Shown in pieces: positions 1 through 8,451 of a stretch of 64,000 bases of DNA. Source of the DNA: Actinobacillus succinogenes 130Z (GTDB taxonomy: Bacteria; Pseudomonadota; Gammaproteobacteria; Enterobacterales; Pasteurellaceae); the NCBI RefSeq assembly GCF_000017245.1, contig NC_009655.1, forward strand, positions 930,001 through 994,000, in the 5' to 3' direction. A program made the position numbers and the translations under genes. Within the stretch, counting starts at the first letter, position 1. Every line of letters starts with the position of its first letter. The notes below the pieces were generated by a model. The model had not been told where the DNA came from and ran no database searches. It was given only the letters and a program-made list of their open reading frames with translations.

Positions 1-258
1 TTACAAATCAAAGTAAACGATAACGGTATTATTGAAGATGCGAAATTTAAAACTTACGGCTGCGGTTCCGCCATTGCATCCAGTTCGCTGATTACCGAAT
101 GGGTGAAAGGAAAATCGCTGGATGAAGCGGGTGCGATCAAAAACAGCCAAATTGCCGAAGAGCTTGAATTGCCGCCGGTGAAAGTCCACTGCTCAATTCT
201 GGCGGAAGACGCCATCAAAGCGGCAATCGCGGATTATAAGGCGAAAAAAGGCGAATAA
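1..258 (+). CDS. iscU: Iron-sulfur cluster scaffold IscU (C-terminal part; 5' end outside window)
   Basis: IscU is the cytosolic scaffold on which IscS-derived sulfur and iron are assembled into a 2Fe-2S cluster, which HscA/HscB then release. The window opens inside the gene, so only the last 85 residues are present. Two of the conserved ligand cysteines are visible, in YGCGSAIASS near the start of the fragment and in VKVHCSILAEDAIKAA near the end. The frame is open from base 1 to TAA at 256-258. It is followed by iscA, hscB, hscA, fdx and iscX on the same strand, which is the standard isc operon order, so iscR and iscS are expected upstream. Confidence 0.97.
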   Translation, partial: LQIKVNDNGIIEDAKFKTYGCGSAIASSSLITEWVKGKSLDEAGAIKNSQIAEELELPPVKVHCSILAEDAIKAAIADYKAKKGE

Positions 259-262
259 TTTT

Positions 263-302
263 AAAGTGCGGTCAAAAACCGATAAAAAACTGACTGCACT
301 TT
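263..302 (+). terminator. Inverted uptake-signal pair between iscU and iscA
   Basis: AAAGTGCGGTC at 263-273 is followed by the degenerate inverted copy GACTGCACTTT at 292-302, which can fold into a stem with one G-U pair. No long T-run follows. It lies inside the isc operon, so it may attenuate rather than stop transcription between the scaffold gene and the rest of the operon. Confidence 0.45.
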
Positions 303-323
303 CAACCTTTGTGAGGCATGAAG

Positions 324-647
324 ATGGCAATAACATTAAGTGAAACGGCATTAAACCGCGTTCGAACCTTTTTACAAAATCGCGGCAGCGGTATCGGTTT
401 GCGTCTGGGCGTTAAAACATCAGGCTGTTCGGGATTGGCCTATGTACTTGAATTTGTTGATCAATTAAGCGACGAGGATCAGATTTTCCAACAGGATGAC
501 GTCAAAATCATCGTAGATAAAAAAAGCCTGGTTTACCTTGACGGTACACAGTTAGACTTCGTCAAAGAAGGCTTAAACGAAGGCTTTAAATTCACTAATC
601 CGAATATTAAAGATCAATGCGGATGCGGTGAAAGTTTCAGTGTGTAA
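324..647 (+). CDS. iscA: Iron-sulfur cluster assembly protein IscA (A-type carrier)
   Basis: A-type carrier that receives and delivers Fe-S clusters or iron in the ISC pathway. The three conserved cysteines are seen in KTSGCSGLAY and in the C-terminal QCGCGESF. From the ATG at 324 the protein is 107 residues, the length of E. coli IscA, and begins MAITLSETAL. An in-frame ATG lies two codons earlier at 318, but the GTGAGG ribosome site at 311-316 is too close to it and correctly spaced for 324. Second surviving gene of the isc operon. Confidence 0.96.
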   Translation: MAITLSETALNRVRTFLQNRGSGIGLRLGVKTSGCSGLAYVLEFVDQLSDEDQIFQQDDVKIIVDKKSLVYLDGTQLDFVKEGLNEGFKFTNPNIKDQCGCGESFSV

Positions 648-665
648 TATTGTGCAAAAATGACT

Positions 666-1187
666 ATGTCAAATCCATTCGAACTTTTTGATCTTCCGGT
701 TGATTTTCGGCTTGATAGCAATTTACTGACAAGCCGTTATTTGACGTTGCAGAAATCCCTCCATCCGGATAATTTTGCCCATAGTTCACCGCAAGAACAG
801 CGTTTGGCCATGCAGAAATCAGCGGAAGTCAATGACGCGTTGCAGATCTTAAAAGATCCCGTCAGTCGTGCGGATTGCATTATTCGTTTACATATGCCGA
901 CGGTGCAGGACATTGAACAAAAAAGCAATCGTGATATGGCATTTTTAATGCGACAGTTAGAATGGCGCGAACGATTGGAAGAGATTGAACAAGCGCAGGA
1001 TTTGGATGCTTTGACGGATTTTATGCGGGACATTGACGCGGTGCAGCAGGAAAATTTAACGGAAATTTCCACCGCACTTAACGAACAAAACTGGCCGTTG
1101 GCGGAACAGATTAACGATCGTTTACGTTTTATGCAAAAGCTTAACAGTGAAGTTGAGCGGGTAGAAGAACAGATTTCAGGATTTTAA
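666..1187 (+). CDS. hscB: Fe-S protein assembly co-chaperone HscB (J-domain)
   Basis: J-type co-chaperone that brings IscU to HscA and stimulates HscA ATP hydrolysis. An N-terminal J domain carries the HPD signature in SLHPDNFAH, about residue 33, followed by KSAEVNDALQILKDP. The C-terminal part is helical and acidic, as in the IscU-binding domain. The start at 666 gives MSNPFELFDLP (173 residues), which suits the family. An in-frame ATG two codons upstream at 660 cannot be excluded, because neither has a strong ribosome site. The gene ends six bases before hscA. Confidence 0.95.
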   Translation: MSNPFELFDLPVDFRLDSNLLTSRYLTLQKSLHPDNFAHSSPQEQRLAMQKSAEVNDALQILKDPVSRADCIIRLHMPTVQDIEQKSNRDMAFLMRQLEWRERLEEIEQAQDLDALTDFMRDIDAVQQENLTEISTALNEQNWPLAEQINDRLRFMQKLNSEVERVEEQISGF

Positions 1188-1193
1188 AGCATT

Positions 1194-3038
1194 ATGGCAT
1201 TACTTCAGATTGCCGAGCCGGGACAAAGTGCGGCTCCGCATCAGCATAAATTAGCAATCGGTATCGATCTCGGTACTACTAACAGTCTGGTGGCAACGGT
1301 ACGTAACGGGCAAGCGGAAATTTTACTCGATGAAAAAGAGCGACCGCTAACCCCTTCTATCGTGCATTACGGTGATAACGTAACGGTAGGTTATGACGCG
1401 GGCGAATTAGCGAGTCGGGATCCGCAGAATACGATTATTTCGGTAAAACGCTTGATAGGGCGCAGCCTGAACGACGTGCAAGCGCGTTACCCAAATTTAC
1501 CGTATCGGTTTGTGCGGAGCGAAAACGGACTGCCTTTGCTGGGAACAGCGCAAGGAAATGTCAGTCCGATTGAAGTTTCCGGTGAAATCCTGAAAAAACT
1601 GACCGCACTTGCGCAGCATCGTTTAAACGGCGAATTATTGGGTGTCGTGATTACGGTGCCGGCGTATTTTGATGACGCACAACGCCAAAGCACGAAAGAT
1701 GCCGCCAAGTTAGCGGGATTAAACGTATTGCGTCTGTTAAACGAACCGACTGCGGCAGCCATTGCTTATGGTCTCGACAGCGGGCGTGAAGGTGTGATTG
1801 CCGTCTATGATTTAGGCGGCGGTACTTTTGATATTTCGATTCTGCGCTTATCCCGAGGTGTATTTGAAGTACTGGCGACAGGCGGAGATACCGCACTGGG
1901 CGGTGATGATTTTGACCATTTGATCGCAGATTGGATCAGCGAAAAATCCGGTATTCAACCGCAGGACGATCAGCAAAAACGGCTGTTGATTGAATTGGCG
2001 GCACGTACCAAAATCGCATTAACGGACAAACCGCAAGTCAGCCTTTCATACCAAGGTTGGCAGGGCGAAATGCAACGCGAGGAGTTTAACGGACTAATTT
2101 CGGGTTTGGTAAAACGCTCGTTAATGGCTTGTCGTCGCGCCTTGAAAGATGCGGGAATCGGTCAGTCCGAGGTACAGGAAGTCGTAATGGTGGGCGGTTC
2201 CACCCGTGTTCCTTTCGTACGCGACCAAGTGGGCGAGTTTTTTCAACGTCGACCATTAACCTCTATCGATCCTGATAAAGTTGTAGCCTTAGGCGCGGCG
2301 ATTCAGGCGGATATTCTGGTAGGCAATAAACCCGACAACGAAATGTTGCTGCTGGATGTTATTCCATTATCTCTCGGAATTGAAACCATGGGCGGTTTGG
2401 TGGAAAAAATCATTCCCCGCAATACGACTATTCCGGTGGCGCGGGCGCAGGAATTTACTACCTTTAAAGACGGACAAACCGCTATGTCGGTGCACGTGGT
2501 GCAGGGTGAACGCGAATTGGTGGGCGATTGTCGTTCTTTAGCGCGTTTCACCTTGCGCGGCATTCCACCGATGGCGGCGGGTGCGGCGCATATTCGCGTG
2601 ACTTATCAGGTGGATGCGGACGGCTTGTTAAGCGTCACGGCTATGGAAAAATCCACCGGCGTACAATCCAGTATTCAAGTGAAACCTTCTTATGGATTAA
2701 CCGATGATGAAATCACCCAAATGCTGAAAGCGTCGATGGAAAATGCCAAAGAAGATATTGGTGCCCGTATGCTGGCGGAACAGCGGGTTGAAGCCCGTCG
2801 AGTGATTGAAGCCGTATTATCCGCTTTGCTGGACGATCAGGATTTACTGAATGACGAGGAATTAAGTACGGTCAAAAATGCCTTGGTTTCGCTGGATAAT
2901 TTACAGCAGGGAACAGACACTCAGGCCATCAAAGCAGGCATTAAAGCGCTGGATGCGGCAACGCAGGAATTCGCTGCCCGCCGTATGGACAAATCCATCC
3001 GACGCGCCTTGTCCGGCCAGTCGGTAGACAGTTTATAA
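1194..3038 (+). CDS. hscA: Fe-S cluster-dedicated Hsp70 chaperone HscA
   Basis: Specialised Hsp70 that, with HscB, drives cluster transfer from IscU. The nucleotide-binding domain shows [12 protein letters not shown] near residue 23, the phosphate-2 motif [13 protein letters not shown] and [11 protein letters not shown]. The substrate-binding domain follows ([17 protein letters not shown]), and then a helical lid. At 614 residues it is close to E. coli HscA (616) and shorter than DnaK. It lies between hscB and fdx, which separates it from DnaK-type Hsp70s. Confidence 0.97.
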
Positions 3039-3054
3039 TTTATAGGAAAGTATT

Positions 3055-3396
3055 ATGCCAAAAATTGTATTTCTTCCCAATGAGGAATTTTGCCCCGAAG
3101 GCATGGTGGTGGATGCGGCAGCCGGTGATAATTTACTGGAAGTGGCGCATAATGCCGGCGTGGAAATTCATCATGCCTGTGACGGTTCTTGCGCCTGTAC
3201 GACTTGTCATGTAGTGATTCGCGAAGGATACGACAGCTTAAACGAGACCAGCGACCAAGAGGAAGATATGCTGGATAAAGCCTGGGGATTGGAAATGGAA
3301 AGCCGCTTGTCTTGTCAATGTGTTATCGGTGATGAAGATCTGGTGGTGGAAATTCCGAAATATAATATTAACCAAGTCAATGAGGCGGCGCATTAA
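3055..3396 (+). CDS. fdx: Adrenodoxin-type 2Fe-2S ferredoxin
   Basis: Vertebrate-type [2Fe-2S] ferredoxin that supplies electrons for cluster assembly. The cluster ligands are seen in CDGSCACTTCHV and in SRLSCQC. At 113 residues the length is typical. The gene sits 16 bases after hscA, and its TAA overlaps the ATG of iscX by one base, implying translational coupling. Confidence 0.97.
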   Translation: MPKIVFLPNEEFCPEGMVVDAAAGDNLLEVAHNAGVEIHHACDGSCACTTCHVVIREGYDSLNETSDQEEDMLDKAWGLEMESRLSCQCVIGDEDLVVEIPKYNINQVNEAAH

Positions 3397-3590
3397 TGAA
3401 GTGGACGGATACCCAAGAAATTGCGGAAGCCTTGTATGATCGAGATCCGGATTTAGATCCGAAAACCGTTCGTTTCACCGATATGCATCAGTGGATTTGC
3501 GAATTGGACGGCTTTGACGATGATCCCGAAGCCAGCAGCGAAAAAATTCTTGAAGCTGTTTTATTAAAATGGCTGGATGAATACGAATAA
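3396..3590 (+). CDS. iscX: Fe-S assembly regulator IscX
   Basis: Small acidic protein (64 residues) that binds IscS and iron and modulates cluster assembly. It contains the family pattern MKWTDTQEIAEALYDRDPDLDP near the start and WICELDGFDDDPE in the middle. The start overlaps the fdx stop codon. It is the last gene of the isc operon and is followed at once by a strong inverted-repeat terminator. Confidence 0.95.
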   Translation: MKWTDTQEIAEALYDRDPDLDPKTVRFTDMHQWICELDGFDDDPEASSEKILEAVLLKWLDEYE

Positions 3591-3593
3591 CCC

Positions 3594-3630
3594 AAGTGCG
3601 GTCAAAATTCCTGTGATTTTGACCGCACTT
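3594..3630. terminator. isc operon terminator built from two uptake signals
   Basis: AAGTGCGGTCAAAAT at 3594-3608 and ATTTTGACCGCACTT at 3616-3630 form a perfect 15-bp stem with a 7-base loop, four bases after iscX. Both arms contain the Hin-type uptake signal. Confidence 0.85.
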
Positions 3631-3704
3631 TATGTCTATAGCTATCAAAAAGCACAATTTTCCCGTATAATTCTCTCAATTTTACCCTACTCAGGTCAGG
3701 ATTT

Positions 3705-4343
3705 ATGGCAGAGATATCTTGCATCATTATCGGCATTGCGGGCGCATCCGCGTCAGGAAAAAGTTTAATCGCCTCCACGGTTCATGATGAATTATTACGC
3801 GAATTAGGTTGTGGCGACATCGGTATTATTACGGAGGACAGTTATTACAAAGATCAAAGTCACTTGGATTTTGAAACCCGTACCAAAACCAATTACGACC
3901 ATCCGAATTCTATGGATCGCGATTTGCTCATCGAACATTTACGCGCGTTGAAAGCCGGCAATGCAGTGGATATTCCCGTTTATAATTATGCCGAGCACAA
4001 CCGTTCCGCAGAAATAACCCGTTTTGAACCGCGCAAGATTATTATCTTAGAGGGAATTTTGCTGCTTACCGATGAACGCGTACGCAACGAATTGTCTATG
4101 TCGGTTTTCGTGGATACGCCGCTGGATATTTGCTTTATCCGCCGTTTGCAGCGGGATATGGTGCAGCGCGGACGTTCTATGGAATCCGTTATTCAGCAAT
4201 ACCGAACGACGGTCAGACCGATGTTTATGCAGTTTATCGAACCGTCCAAGCAATATGCGGACGTAATTATTCCGCGTGGCGGCAAAAACAGGGTCGCTAT
4301 TGAATTGTTAAAAGCACAAATTTTAAAATTATTAGGAAAATAA
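3705..4343 (+). CDS. udk: Uridine/cytidine kinase
   Basis: Phosphorylates uridine and cytidine to UMP and CMP in pyrimidine salvage. A Walker A loop, GASASGKS, lies about residues 13-20. It is followed by the uridine kinase patterns EDSYYKDQ, NYDHPNSMD, and IILEGILLLTDERVR. At 212 residues it matches the family. A single base separates it from dcd, which starts at 4345, so udk, dcd and the AsmA-like gene form one operon, in the order seen in Haemophilus. Confidence 0.97.
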   Translation: MAEISCIIIGIAGASASGKSLIASTVHDELLRELGCGDIGIITEDSYYKDQSHLDFETRTKTNYDHPNSMDRDLLIEHLRALKAGNAVDIPVYNYAEHNRSAEITRFEPRKIIILEGILLLTDERVRNELSMSVFVDTPLDICFIRRLQRDMVQRGRSMESVIQQYRTTVRPMFMQFIEPSKQYADVIIPRGGKNRVAIELLKAQILKLLGK

Positions 4344-4344
4344 G

Positions 4345-4929
4345 ATGAGACTTTGTGATACTGACATTGAAAAACATTTGGATGAAGGCATTATCACCAT
4401 TTCTCCGCGTCCGGATAACGGCAAAATCAACGGTGCGACCATTGATTTACGTCTGGGTAATTCTTTTCGGGTATTTCGCGAACACTCCGCGCCTTATATT
4501 GATGTAAGCGGGCCGAAGGAGGCTGTAGCGGAGCAACTTGAGCGGGTGATGAGCGATGAAATTATCGTTGCGGATAATGAAGCGTTCTTTCTGCATCCCG
4601 GCGTATTGGCGTTAGCGACAACTTTGGAAAGCGTGAAATTGCCCGCCGATATTATCGGTTGGCTGGACGGACGTTCTTCCTTGGCGAGATTAGGCCTGAT
4701 GGTGCATGTCACGGCACATCGTATTGATCCGGGCTGGGAAGGTAAAATCGTATTGGAATTCTATAATTCGGGCAAATTACCGCTCGCTTTGCGCCCCAAT
4801 ATGATTATCGGTGCATTAAGCTTTGAAGTTTTAAGCGGACCGGCGGCTCGTCCTTATAACAGCCGGCAGGATGCAAAATATAAAAACCAACAAAGTGCGG
4901 TGGCAAGCCGTATTAATCAGGATAGATAA
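4345..4929 (+). CDS. dcd: dCTP deaminase
   Basis: Deaminates dCTP to dUTP, the main route to dTTP in enterobacteria-like species. Conserved blocks are visible: TIDLRLGNSFRVF near the start, and the active-site segment WLDGRSSLARLGLMVHVTAH, followed by DPGWEGKIVLEFYNSGKLPL. At 194 residues (E. coli 193) it is full length. Its stop overlaps the downstream ATG. Confidence 0.97.
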   Translation: MRLCDTDIEKHLDEGIITISPRPDNGKINGATIDLRLGNSFRVFREHSAPYIDVSGPKEAVAEQLERVMSDEIIVADNEAFFLHPGVLALATTLESVKLPADIIGWLDGRSSLARLGLMVHVTAHRIDPGWEGKIVLEFYNSGKLPLALRPNMIIGALSFEVLSGPAARPYNSRQDAKYKNQQSAVASRINQDR

Positions 4930-6281
4930 TGATGAAAAAATTAGGCATTGGCTTTCTTGCGATCGTCTTTGCCTTTTTGGCTTTTGTGTATGTGCAGAAA
5001 GGCAAAATCGAACAAAAACTGACCGCACTTTTGCGGGATAATCATATTCAAGTCGCGCAATCTCATGTGAGTTGGTTGCCTTCGCCGGGTATTGATTTGA
5101 TGCGGGCGGTTTATATTACGGACGATTTTTCTTTATCTGCCGAGCAGATTCATTTAAACCTGAGCTGGTGGGGATTACTATTCGGACAATCAGAAATTGA
5201 TGAGCTTCGACTGGAAAGGGGCGAAGTGCGGTCAGGTTCAAAGAATAATTTGCATTTTCATCAAATTAATGCGGTGATTACGCCGAAAAATCTAAAATGG
5301 GCATCGTTGCCCGCATTATTATCAGAACATCATCAAGACGGTGTTTTCCCCGAAAATATGCCTGAGTTACTTGTGGATTTTACGGGATTGAATGCCGAAG
5401 AGGATAAATGGACTTTCACCGGCAGATTAAAACCGATTTCATCAGGCGCTCATTTAAATGACGTGGCGGCGACGATTCAGCTGAAAAAACGTCGCTTATT
5501 TCATGCCGAACGGGTCGCCTTAAGCTGGAGGAATGGTGAGGTTTTACGCTTGCCGCAAGAAGGTTATATTGTCAATTTGAAGGCGGCGGTCTTGAATAAT
5601 GTTGCGTTGAATGATGTAAATGCGCGAATTCAAACCGAGCCTTGGTTTAACGGCGATATTCGGTTTCCGGCCATATCGGATTCCGGCAGATTAGCCGTAA
5701 AGTTTGAATCTCAAACTCAACAAACGCAGCCGGATTCGCATCATTTAATGATTTCCGCTCAGGATTTAGTGCTGGCGGATTGGCTGAAAGCGTTCGATAT
5801 TCCGGATGTGGTTTCGGGGAATGTGTCTGTAGAAGCGGATTTATTTTCACATGATGCTTTGCCTCGGCGCGGTACGTTTGCCGGCTTGGTATCGGACGGC
5901 AAATTAAAAGGGGTAGGACTGGCGGCATTGATTAGCCAGTATGTGCCGATTAATTATGATGAAACCGTGTTGAATGATAAGAATATCGAAACGTCGTTTG
6001 ATTTATTGGAAACGCAATTTCAATGGGAACCTGAAGGTATTCGCGTTGAAAATACACGATTATTACATCGCAACTTTACGGCGCAAGGTCAAGGGGATGT
6101 AGATTTAACTACGGGTTCCTGCGATTTTATGACATACGTTTCATCTAATGACGTGCGTTATAAAGGCTTGACTTTACCGGTACATTTTTTCGGTGATTGC
6201 AAGTCTCCCCAATACAAAGTGAAATTCAATCGCGATTTTCGCCATCAGTTAAAAGATTTTCTACGTGAAAAGTTTAGATGA
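4929..6281 (+). CDS. AsmA-family-like envelope protein
   Basis: The protein has one N-terminal membrane anchor (residues 4-23, LGIGFLAIVFAFLAFVYVQ) followed by a long beta-rich periplasmic part. The layout and position directly downstream of dcd match E. coli asmA and the Haemophilus gene at the same place. At 450 residues it is shorter than E. coli AsmA (617). AsmA-family proteins are thought to bridge the periplasm and move or organise lipids, but no function can be read from this sequence. The start is set by AGGA six bases before the ATG at 4929, which overlaps the dcd stop. Confidence 0.72.
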   Translation: MMKKLGIGFLAIVFAFLAFVYVQKGKIEQKLTALLRDNHIQVAQSHVSWLPSPGIDLMRAVYITDDFSLSAEQIHLNLSWWGLLFGQSEIDELRLERGEVRSGSKNNLHFHQINAVITPKNLKWASLPALLSEHHQDGVFPENMPELLVDFTGLNAEEDKWTFTGRLKPISSGAHLNDVAATIQLKKRRLFHAERVALSWRNGEVLRLPQEGYIVNLKAAVLNNVALNDVNARIQTEPWFNGDIRFPAISDSGRLAVKFESQTQQTQPDSHHLMISAQDLVLADWLKAFDIPDVVSGNVSVEADLFSHDALPRRGTFAGLVSDGKLKGVGLAALISQYVPINYDETVLNDKNIETSFDLLETQFQWEPEGIRVENTRLLHRNFTAQGQGDVDLTTGSCDFMTYVSSNDVRYKGLTLPVHFFGDCKSPQYKVKFNRDFRHQLKDFLREKFR

Positions 6282-6289
6282 TGCCTAAC

Positions 6290-6530
6290 GCTTAAAATTT
6301 GACCGTCTTGGCTATTGGCGGATTATTGCCATGGCGGTTTATTCGGGCATTTATAATGCCCGGTACCGACGCTGTTGAACGATAAGCTGAGCGCATGCTG
6401 TTTTTAGGGTTGGCAAATATTGTTTTTGTAGGCGTTGATTGGTATGCTGGGGATGGTGCCGTTCACAGTATTTCATATAACGTATGGTAATAAAGCCCTG
6501 CACCTCATGTGGTTTCGGGGCAAATCGCAA
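6290..6530 (+). pseudogene. Possible relic of a small membrane-protein gene
   Basis: All three forward frames carry short stretches that read like protein but are broken by stops. One frame gives LAIGGLLPWRFIRAFIMPG, the next gives MLFLGLANIVFVGV, and the third gives IGMLGMVPFTVFHITYGN followed by KALHLMWFRGK. Joined with two frameshifts they would give a short hydrophobic protein. I do not recognise the family. It lies between the AsmA-like gene and the der terminator and could simply be non-coding. Confidence 0.25.
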
Positions 6531-6532
6531 CG

Positions 6533-6564
6533 AAAAAGTGCGGTCAAATTGACCGCACTTTTTT
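6533..6564. terminator. Bidirectional terminator with paired uptake signals
   Basis: AAAAAGTGCGGTCAA is followed immediately by TTGACCGCACTTTTTT. This is a near-perfect palindrome with A- and T-runs on the two sides, suited to ending transcription from both directions, including der on the minus strand. Confidence 0.85.
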
Positions 6565-8074
6565 AACGTTTGGATTTTTTTATAAATTTTATTAAACGTT
6601 TACGCTTACGCAATTGATTTGGGGTTAATTTATTGCGTTTGCCGGCAAACGGGTTACTGCCTTCCTGGAACTGAATACGAATCGGCGAACCTATGATTTT
6701 CAGACTACGGCGATAATAATTTGACAGATAACGCTTGTAACTGTCGGGCAGTTTGTCCATTTGATTACCGTGTATCACAATAATCGGCGGGTTATAACCG
6801 CCCGGATGTGCATATTTCAGTTTAATACGGCGGCCGCCTGTCATCGGCGGTTGGTGTTCATCCGTTGCCATTTGTAGAATTCGAGTAAGTAATGAGGTCG
6901 TCATTTTTTGTGTTGCGCAAGCATAGGCTTCACGCACCGACTCAAATAAATTGCCGACACCGCTACCGTGCAAAGCGGAAATAAAATGCACCCGAGCAAA
7001 ATCGATAAAATCCAAACGTCGGTCGAGTTCGGATTTAACCCGATCTTTAATATCCTGATCCAAACCATCCCACTTATTTACTACAATGACCAATGAACGG
7101 CCGGCATTCAGAATGAAGCCCAATAATGATAAATCCTGATCGGAGATACCTTCTCGAGCATCGATAGTTAATAACACCACATTCGCATCCTGAATTGCTT
7201 GCAGGGTTTTAATGACGGAGAATTTTTCTACGGCTAAATGAACCTTACCGCGTTTACGTACGCCGGCGGTGTCGATAATCGTATAATGCTGTCCGTCGCG
7301 CTCCATCGGAATATAAATACTGTCGCGCGTTGTACCGGGTAAGTCGTAAACCACTACGCGATCTTCGCCTAAAATACGGTTGGTGAGCGTGGATTTCCCG
7401 ACATTAGGACGTCCGACGATGGCGATTTTAATGTTTCTGTGATCCGGTTTTGTATTTTCCTCTTCTAAGGCTTCATCTAGTAATGCCGTATCGTTTTCGT
7501 CGGAAAAATCGAATCCTTGCTCCCATTCATCCGAATCTTTAGTATCCTCAATTTCTTCCGTATTTTTTTTTATTTTTTCGGCCAATGGCGCTAAAACGGC
7601 TTCCATCAATTGTGCGACGCCGCGACCTTGGGCTGCCGCTATTTGGGTGATCTCACCTAATCCCAGCTGATAGAATTCCGCACAATGTGAATCGGCATCA
7701 ATACCATCGGTTTTGTTAGCGACTACGATTGTGGTTTTGCTCTGACGTTGACGCAGATAGTTTGCAATACCGATATCGGCAGGCGTTAAACCTGCTCGCG
7801 CATCCACTAAAAACAGTACGACATCCGCTTCTTCGATTGCAAGTAAAGATTGTTCCGCCATTTTTTCCTCGACGCCTTCCTCGGTGCCGTCAATCCCTCC
7901 GGTATCAATTACGATAAAATCATAACCCGAAATATTGGCTTGACCGTATTTACGGTCACGCGTTAAACCGGGAAAGTCCGCAACTAAGGCATCGCGTGTG
8001 CGTGTTAGACGGTTGAATAAGGTAGATTTACCTACATTAGGGCGACCAACGAGCGCCACAACAGGAGTTGTCAT
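6563..8074 (-). CDS. der: Ribosome biogenesis GTPase Der (EngA)
   Basis: Double-GTPase that matures the 50S subunit. Two Era-like G domains are visible. The first has GRPNVGKS near residue 10, DFPGLTRD, DTGG and NKTDG. The second, after an acidic linker, has GRPNVGKS, DLPGTTRDS, DTAGVRKR and NKWDG. A KH-like domain and a basic tail (RKRKRLIKFIKKSKR) finish the protein. It is 503 residues, and the start at 8074 (MTTPVVALVGRPN) is fixed by the short N-terminus of the family. Confidence 0.97.
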   Translation of the reverse strand: MTTPVVALVGRPNVGKSTLFNRLTRTRDALVADFPGLTRDRKYGQANISGYDFIVIDTGGIDGTEEGVEEKMAEQSLLAIEEADVVLFLVDARAGLTPADIGIANYLRQRQSKTTIVVANKTDGIDADSHCAEFYQLGLGEITQIAAAQGRGVAQLMEAVLAPLAEKIKKNTEEIEDTKDSDEWEQGFDFSDENDTALLDEALEEENTKPDHRNIKIAIVGRPNVGKSTLTNRILGEDRVVVYDLPGTTRDSIYIPMERDGQHYTIIDTAGVRKRGKVHLAVEKFSVIKTLQAIQDANVVLLTIDAREGISDQDLSLLGFILNAGRSLVIVVNKWDGLDQDIKDRVKSELDRRLDFIDFARVHFISALHGSGVGNLFESVREAYACATQKMTTSLLTRILQMATDEHQPPMTGGRRIKLKYAHPGGYNPPIIVIHGNQMDKLPDSYKRYLSNYYRRSLKIIGSPIRIQFQEGSNPFAGKRNKLTPNQLRKRKRLIKFIKKSKR

Positions 8075-8152
8075 AAAAAATATCTCTTAAATTCGGAATA
8101 AAATTCGTGGAAGTATATCAGATTTCTAGGCGTTTTTATATTTCATAAAAGC

Positions 8153-8181
8153 AAAAAGCACAGCCTAAACTGTGCTTTTTT
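8153..8181 (-). terminator. Terminator downstream of the tRNA-Asp pair
   Basis: Arms AAAAAGCACAG (8153-8163) and CTGTGCTTTTT (8170-8180) with loop CCTAAA form a perfect 11-bp stem. Read on the minus strand, this ends the tRNA-Asp transcript; on the plus strand it has a T-run as well. Confidence 0.85.
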
Positions 8182-8186
8182 AAAGT

Positions 8187-8263
8187 TGGCGGAATGGACG
8201 GGACTCGAACCCGCGACCCCCTGCGTGACAGGCAGGTATTCTAACCAGCTGAACTACCACTCC
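8187..8263 (-). tRNA. tRNA-Asp (anticodon GTC), copy 2
   Basis: The reverse complement is a complete 77-base tRNA beginning GGAGTGGTAGTTCAG and ending TCCGCCA, with CCA encoded. The anticodon loop CCTGTCACG gives GTC, aspartate. The T loop is GGTTCGAGTCCC. It is identical over its whole length to the copy at 8298-8374. Confidence 0.98.
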
Positions 8264-8297
8264 GCAGCTAATCCGTAAGGAATCAAATTGAAAAAGT

Positions 8298-8374
8298 TGG
8301 CGGAATGGACGGGACTCGAACCCGCGACCCCCTGCGTGACAGGCAGGTATTCTAACCAGCTGAACTACCACTCC
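8298..8374 (-). tRNA. tRNA-Asp (anticodon GTC), copy 1
   Basis: Second complete 77-base tRNA with the same sequence as its neighbour, 34 bases upstream in the direction of transcription. CCTGTCACG supplies the GTC anticodon and CCA is encoded. The two probably form one transcript started between here and dnaQ. Confidence 0.98.
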
Positions 8375-8451
8375 GCTAAGTGTTGCGAATAATACTTGTC
8401 ATAAGCGCTTTCGTCAACTGTTTTTTCTGTCCTTTCGCTTTGCTTGCTTAA

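Noticed and set aside
737..1072. Antisense reading frames inside hscB, hscA, mnmC, rlmL and others
   Set aside because: They lie opposite genes with clear family motifs, lack ribosome sites and resemble no known protein.
8180..8371. Minus-strand protein with two near-identical halves (GRGFESRPF repeats)
   Set aside because: The repeats are translations of the two tRNA-Asp genes.
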